Part shown: one piece after another, positions 59,081-64,000 of the stretch
How positions within the stretch are numbered: the stretch's first letter is position 1
How the letters are laid out: every line of letters begins with the position of its first letter
Assembly: GCA_014904845.1 (NCBI GenBank)
Contig: MU119289.1
Span: 124,001 to 188,000, forward strand
Length of the DNA: 64,000 bases
Direction: 5' to 3'
Source of the DNA: Acephala macrosclerotiorum
Lineage: Eukaryota > Ascomycota > Leotiomycetes > Helotiales > Mollisiaceae
Position numbers and translations under genes: made by a program
Notes under the pieces: model-generated
Database searches by the model: none
What the model saw: the letters and a program-made list of their open reading frames with translations, nothing else
Told to the model about the DNA's origin: nothing

Positions 59081-59118
59081 CTAAAACACCGGCTTATGTC
59101 ACCGGGCTCGTAAGTCAC
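59081..59118. repeat. Third, diverged copy of the arm sequence
   Basis: CTAAAACACCGGCTTATGTC followed by ACCGGGCTCGTAAGTC parallels the arm region at 58851-58890 (TATAAAACACAGACTTATAA then TCCCAAGCTCGTAAGTC) in direct orientation. It ends next to the truncated Zn2Cys6 gene. Confidence 0.55.
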
Positions 59119-59435
59119 CGAAAGTGGAGATGCGCCGGAAACATCTGAAACACTTCTTCCGACACCTTGATTGAGCTTTTCAACAAGGGCAGAGATGGTT
59201 GACTCGAGTCGGCTTGTTCTATCTCGCCTTATTGATCTCTCAAGTCTTCGCTGGATGTCGGAATTAACCTGCCATCGAGAGATGGGTTGAGCTCGTTAGG
59301 GTGTGAAGCATGGCTGTCATTGCCTTCGAGCGATAAGACCTCCACCGATCATGTCTGTCGAGACTCGTAGCATCTCGTCCTAATCTCACGGCATGTAGTG
59401 CATGCCTTCGATGCTCGTCCGCGATCGGGAGGCAT
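59110..59435 (-). pseudogene. Zn2Cys6 fungal transcription factor, truncated N-terminal remnant
   Basis: ATG 59435 gives MPPDRGRASKACTTCREIRT then RCYESRQT and a stop: the first half of a Zn(II)2Cys6 cluster (CxxCRxxxxRC) and then decay, with the second three cysteines not recognisable. Another frame at about 59235-59115 gives the family coiled-coil linker (DIQRRLERSIRRDRT, SRLESTISALVEKLNQGVGR). The sequence ends at the repeat near 59110. Only about 100 of the expected 600 or more residues remain, so the rest has been lost or displaced. Confidence 0.6.
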
Positions 59436-61173
59436 AACTAGCGTGGTTGCTCTTGCAGCTGCCCATGTTTTTTCGAGATGGAAAACCAACGGTTGCGAAG
59501 GTAATGATAAAAACGTGCTCTCACTGACCAAAGAAACACTTTACCGTAAATGCCCTACGCGAAGGGGAGATTCTTCCGTATATTTGCTATTTAATATTAC
59601 AATAATAATTGCATCTAAACTGTAATGGTTGCAATTTTCTCTAAGGGTTGTATGCTTTCTGATTAAAACATTCTTCCTAGCTCGAACACTGAATAAAAAA
59701 AACCGAATCAACAAGTCTAATTTATATAAGGCCCCGCAGCAGTAGCCTCATACAGAGGCGGAAAATTGAACTTTAAGCTCGCTCTTTCTTTTAAAATCTC
59801 ATCAATACTATACACAATTGCCAGGTTGAAAATTTCCTCCATGAAATTGTGGCACATGTCGGGGTTTATGACCTTCAAGACCCCTCTTCTGCAATCATCA
59901 ATTGTGCCAAGGACCTTGTCTCCGACCAAGGAAGGGGAAATATTCACGATGTTGTTCCAAGTGGGAGATTCACCAGGCCAGATGAGGGTGCGAGCAGCGA
60001 CGATAACAGGGCCGTGGCGGTAAAAAGGAACGCTGCTGTTGCAGGGGATTCTAAAGTTCAAAGAGCAGCCCCTGCCAGCGAACCACCCCCTCCCCAACCT
60101 CCTAGATTTGCCACTGTGTAGACTCTGCTATGTGGAACTCTATCGACTTTTCCATTTATGACTCTTTCAAGGTTGGCCTGACACTTCTTCTGAATGGGAC
60201 GATAGGAGGTCGATCGTCATGAAGGCAAGAAAAGAGTTTACTTGGCGATTGCTTTCCGTCTCCACCACCATCGTCAACTTTCTGCGAGGCTTCAAAGGTA
60301 ATACCAGTCCTGTAGTCTCGCTTTACGCTCGAATTTGGTTGATCCTCATAGATATTGTAAACAGTGCCGTAACCCCACGCGCAAATTTGCTGCTAGGACA
60401 AGGCGTTGGGAGGGGTTCTGAGGAAGCGGAGGCGACTTTGTGAATGAATGAGAAAATAACGACCAGAACGACCTCAATTCTCCCCGCACTCAAATCGCCA
60501 ATACGACTCTGCTGCTGTGTCTCGGATCTCTGACGGGAACTTATTGCATTGCCTATCGATTTTATTTGCGTCACGTACTACACCAAACAACGAATGTCAG
60601 CACTTCGAGCGACAACCTGATATTTGAATGGACAGGCGATGAATCGCGAAGCAAGGTAACTCAGTATTTGAAGACTGAAGCAGCTAACGCCATGCCAGCA
60701 AGATCAATCCTTTGCATATTGATAAGGATGATAGCGCATTTGCTTGTTTTATCAGCGAATCTGATGAATTCCCAAGGTTATCTTAATACGGAATTCATGT
60801 AACTGAAAGTCACGTGGGTTCAATCACATTCTTGGAAAGTTGGTATAAATAGCTGGTGAATGTATTATTTACAAATAATGAGGTGCCCCCTTTTTATATC
60901 GGCCACCCCCTATGTCGGCGCTTCTTATATCCGAACAGAAGCTTGTAATGTCTAACGAGCCTACTGGCGATGGTCTGTGCAATCAGGGCCATTTACTTAC
61001 TTACCCCTATAATAAAATTCCGACTTTTTGATATTTTTATCAACTTTTTCAAACTATAGCTGCAAACACACTTTGGATTCCTCTAAAGCATTCCCTTGAA
61101 TTAAGGGCCAAACCATTAAAGAATTGCAAAGAACGTATAAAACGAAAGAAGAGGCTTTGGTTTTTCAAACGAG
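59436..61173. other. Intergenic, mostly featureless
   Basis: A 126-codon minus frame at 59717-60097 contains coding-looking sequence (DMCHNFMEEIFNLAIVYSID) but no family was recognised and its start is not an ATG. No other supportable gene. Confidence 0.35.
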
Positions 61174-61548
61174 TTAAAAGCCTGAAAGCAGCCTGGGCGC
61201 ACAGACTACCAGCGACAGGCTCGTAAGGCCTTCGATGCGAGACTCCTTTTGTACATGGAGAATCCGAGGGATCTTCGAGAATGCGAAGTCGTATTGTGTA
61301 GAGCGGCATTTATTGGCAAAGCACATCTCGATAGTTCGACTTTCCAGCATCAGCTTCCATATCTTGAATCGCAGCTTGATGGGAAGTTTGGTGAGCAACT
61401 TGAATTTCTTGAGTTTCCTAGGAACTTTGGGACATTGAGTGGCGTTACCCGTACTGACAGCAGTATCAGGAGAGTCCGCATTCGAAATGGCCACCAGTGC
61501 GGGGGACACAGCTAGCTGCTCCACAACTTTGTCTTCGCGAACAGCCAC
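61174..61548 (-). pseudogene. 2EXR-domain protein, truncated copy
   Basis: Contains KKFKLLTKLPIKLRFKIWKL (2EXR start) and SRTIEMCF, CRSTQYDFAFSKIPRILHVQ then KESRIEGL, after which family sequence ends abruptly and the frame closes with LLSGF. There is no in-frame ATG at the 5' end. Only about 120 residues of about 280 remain. It lies 400 bases from the MITE and 1.6 kb from an intact family member on the same strand. Confidence 0.65.
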
Positions 61549-61947
61549 GGATACGGAGGCAAGTAAGTCTCATAGAGTAGTAGTAGATGCTTCTTGGCTG
61601 AGTTGCTGGTCCATTGTCCGAGACAGGATGCGCACTTTTATTGCATTAAAGGATTCGTAGGAAGTTTTGAATGCGTGTGTTCTCGGCAGTAGGAAAATTG
61701 CGCGTTCAGAATTCGCGTGAAAGACACTGTACGGAAGTCAGTTGTATTGCGCGTGTGTCTAGGCGGAAAACAAAAGTGATGTGTGTGGACGAACATATAA
61801 GACCACGAAGAGACTCGAACTGGCAGCAATCCTTGTTAAAAGAGTTCTCGAGGTCGAAGTCTGAATGATGGTTTGGTGGAAGAAGATTGAATGCTAGGCA
61901 AAGTTGAGGTTAAATATGGGTACATCCTCGCTTCGACGAAGACGGTA

Positions 61948-62431
61948 CAGCCCTACCAATAACTAGTCTTCCAGAAAATTACGCGATTTTGGGCGAACGT
62001 CAAACAGTGGTGAAATCCCTTTGACTGCGCCCTTCTTATTTGCCTCTCAACTATGGCCTCTACTTTTAAAAGAAAGTAATCAATATCTAATTTTACTATA
62101 AATACAACTTTTTACCCGTTTTTATTAGTCTTTGGATTTGTGGTAAAAGCGCTTTTTTCAAAACCGTGGATTTATCGCAAAAATTAAACATTTTTAGTCT
62201 CAAAACCGATTAAAATCCAATTGCTTCTTATTGCGCTAAATAAGTCTTAATTAATAAATCCTTCGAAAGTTAATCGCTATAATAGTACTTTTTTCGATTA
62301 ACTCTACTTGTAATATAAATGCATACGTAGTTAAAGAGTTATTATTCTCATGGATTTAGTGAAGCATTTTTTTTTTAGTGTTCACAAAAAAATCGCGTAA
62401 TTTTCTGGAAGACTAGTTATTGGTACGGCTG
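61948..62431. mobile_element. MITE with 43-base terminal inverted repeats and TA target duplication
   Basis: The 484-base element starts CAGCCCTACCAATAACTAG and ends with the reverse complement of CAGCCGTACCAATAACTAG; the arms (61948-61990 and 62389-62431) match at 42 of 43 bases. TA flanks both ends (61946-61947 and 62432-62433), as for Tc1/mariner-type elements. The inside is AT-rich, has no coding capacity and no transposase, so it must be mobilised in trans. The nearly perfect arms suggest recent insertion or at least little decay, in contrast to the RIP-hit transposon at 22-24 kb. Confidence 0.9.
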
Positions 62432-63149
62432 TAAGAACGACTTACCCTAAGCGGATTTGGAAGTTGCGCGGTCTCTAACTGAGTAGTCAGGTACCCGAGG
62501 CACCTAACAATAAGGGTTTGTGATACATCAAAGAAGTTTAATTTAAATTCCGCATCAAGTTTCAATATCATAGAGGGAACTTTTAATCCCTCTGAGATAG
62601 CTTCGAGGCCCAAGGGAGTAAAAGACATCTAATTCACGTGCATATTAATGGTTGTAGCATCACTAGGCCGAAGTAAGAGTTCGCGCAGTTTGCATTATAG
62701 TAAAGAGCTGCGTTGTATGGACTAGCTTACCAGACTTGTTCTAGCACCTACCATGTTAACGGCAGTTCTACGACTATACGACTTCCCATCTCACGAATAG
62801 AATCCCGGCTCCTAGGTCTTGGTACCCATTCAATTTGATATTGAGGTATTGCAAAGTATGACTGTGATCACTGCCACACGAAGCAGCGAAACCATACCCA
62901 AGTGTTCTCAACCCACCACGATCATCTCACACTGGCCTCTGTTGAATGTTCATAAATAGCAGAACCCAGCTAGTGCAGACCTTAACCGCCCATCCGAGAC
63001 TGCTTCATTTTCCTTCGCCCTTCTGTGTTCCTCCATCAACCCTTTCGTACGTATGGACAGGCGTGATCCTTTATCTTTGCCCAATCGATACACATGTACC
63101 TGATGATCGAAGAGTCAGCTTTTGCCTGTAAATGGAGTTTGATAATCAC
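62432..63149. other. Intergenic, no supportable gene
   Basis: Short frames only. If the 2EXR gene next to it has a 3' intron (GTAAGT follows its last codon), a small last exon at about 63060-63125 would lie here. Confidence 0.35.
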
Positions 63150-63980
63150 TTACTTATACTCGAAAACTGGTTCGTTCCACTCTAGAATACCCTCCCGACT
63201 TCCCTCCTCATTACCCTTGTTGATATCTTCATTATCTGCTGTTTTTATCTGCTTGACAGTCACATTGTTGGTGCTCCACTTCCCTGATTTGAGGTTGTTC
63301 AGAAGCTTCTCAACCTTGCTTTGGTTCTCAGTGAGGAGGGTGATACCAGGGCCCAGGGTCTGTGACTGATGATCCTGGTGGACTTTGTCGATAGCTGGGA
63401 AGCAATGTCTGCAACCTTCGATCGTCTGCTCGCAGGGGCCGTCATGAAAGCCGTAGGATGGAGTACGAGGACCAGCATGTCTTTGACTGGGATAGGCCTT
63501 ACTTGGTAGAAGGACATATTCCAGACGAGTGAACGACAATAAGGCGGGGCTTGGTCGGCGAGGGCTTTCTTGGAACCAGAAGTCAGAGGTGAATGGGGAC
63601 ATACAAAGCTTCTTGAGCTTCTCTTTATCTGGAAGATGCTGCAAGACTCTAGAGAATTGGTATCCAGAGCCATTCATGACTTGCAGGGTGTCGATCTCTG
63701 CGTTGAAATAAGTTGCTCGCTGACAGTACTTGTTTACGAATAGGATCTTGTAGTGCTTCTTGGACTCTTCGCGGGAAAGTGTGTTGACGTGAAGGGCAAC
63801 CGGTAGACTAGCGGAGAGATCGTATTGGGTAGATTGAGCTTTCCGAGAGAAGCGCAGGTCGACAAATCGGGGCTTGAACGACATCCTCCAGATGGTAATT
63901 TGGATCTCGTCAGGAAGCTTCTCAAATAGTGGAAACTCCGGCTGCTGCTCCTCAGTGCCACGCAATGATACAGTGTTCAT
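63150..63980 (-). CDS. 2EXR-domain protein, intact copy
   Basis: 276 residues from ATG 63980 (MNTVSLRGTEEQQPEFPLFE). 2EXR landmarks: FPLFEKLPDEIQITIWRMSF, RFVDLRFS, STQYDLSASLPVALHVN, REESKKHYKILFVN, RATYFNAEIDTLQV. A middle region with CEQTIEGCRHC could bind a metal. The frame ends at TAA 63150, but that TAA is within a GTAAGT splice-donor match (AA|GTAAGTG), and CAG at about 63126 could start a short last exon, so the true C-terminus may differ by about 18 residues. Function unknown; related fungal proteins are lineage-expanded. The 5' end is close to the window edge, so an upstream exon is possible. Confidence 0.75.
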   Translation of the reverse strand: MNTVSLRGTEEQQPEFPLFEKLPDEIQITIWRMSFKPRFVDLRFSRKAQSTQYDLSASLPVALHVNTLSREESKKHYKILFVNKYCQRATYFNAEIDTLQVMNGSGYQFSRVLQHLPDKEKLKKLCMSPFTSDFWFQESPRRPSPALLSFTRLEYVLLPSKAYPSQRHAGPRTPSYGFHDGPCEQTIEGCRHCFPAIDKVHQDHQSQTLGPGITLLTENQSKVEKLLNNLKSGKWSTNNVTVKQIKTADNEDINKGNEEGSREGILEWNEPVFEYK

Positions 63981-64000
63981 GATGTCTGTGGTAACGTTAT

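Noticed and set aside
61795..61860. GAGACTCGAACTGGCAGCA, like the 3' half of a minus-strand tRNA
   Set aside because: The reverse complement does not form a T-stem, and there is no cloverleaf.

Overview
The window looks like nuclear chromosomal DNA of a filamentous ascomycete (Pezizomycotina). Most genes carry short introns of about 45-85 bases with GTAAGT-like donors and CTRAY-like branch points. The protein families are typical of that group: 2EXR proteins, fungal-rhodopsin membrane proteins, SMC3/RIO1, PEX8 and isoamyl acetate esterase. A dead transposon shows many C-to-T type nonsense changes without frameshifts, which resembles repeat-induced point mutation (RIP). Leotiomycetes would fit, but that is inference.

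Layout. 1-10.7 kb: three healthy housekeeping-type genes (PEX8, a TMEM170-like protein, a maltose-type O-acetyltransferase) lie among four or five decayed metabolic genes: a P450, an NRPS-like adenylation/reductase, a SUR2-like hydroxylase, an unidentified fragment and a cinnamyl-alcohol-type dehydrogenase. They may be the remains of one secondary-metabolism locus. 11-21.5 kb: intact genes for isoprenylcysteine methyltransferase, a CLC chloride channel/transporter, isoamyl acetate esterase, and a conserved protein that seems to hold a retropepsin-like fold lacking its catalytic Asp. 21.9-24.3 kb: a Fot1/pogo-type DNA transposon whose single transposase frame has eleven stop codons and no frameshift. 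24.5-36.4 kb: an SDR, a gene-poor stretch, a tandem family of small membrane proteins in different states of decay, a SET-domain protein and a broken MFS transporter. Three frameshifts in this segment (one membrane-protein copy, two in the MFS gene) are each explained by an exact 4-base tandem duplication.

36.7-42.6 kb: cohesin SMC3 and the kinase RIO1 in a head-to-head pair. 43.9-55 kb: a rhodopsin-like membrane protein, a cell-surface Kelch protein, a second single-pass membrane protein and an arylamine N-acetyltransferase. 55-64 kb: a repeat-rich region with three 2EXR genes in different states (one-frameshift copy, truncated copy, intact copy), a truncated Zn2Cys6 regulator next to a repeat, a 27-base inverted repeat in AT-rich DNA, and a clean 484-base MITE with 43-base terminal repeats and a TA target duplication.

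How the parts work together: most intact genes are unrelated housekeeping or cell-surface genes. The main story is genome decay: RIP-like point mutation, short tandem duplications and small DNA transposons. Exon joins given below were made by hand from splice signals and reading frame. All were checked for divisibility by three, but none is supported by transcripts.
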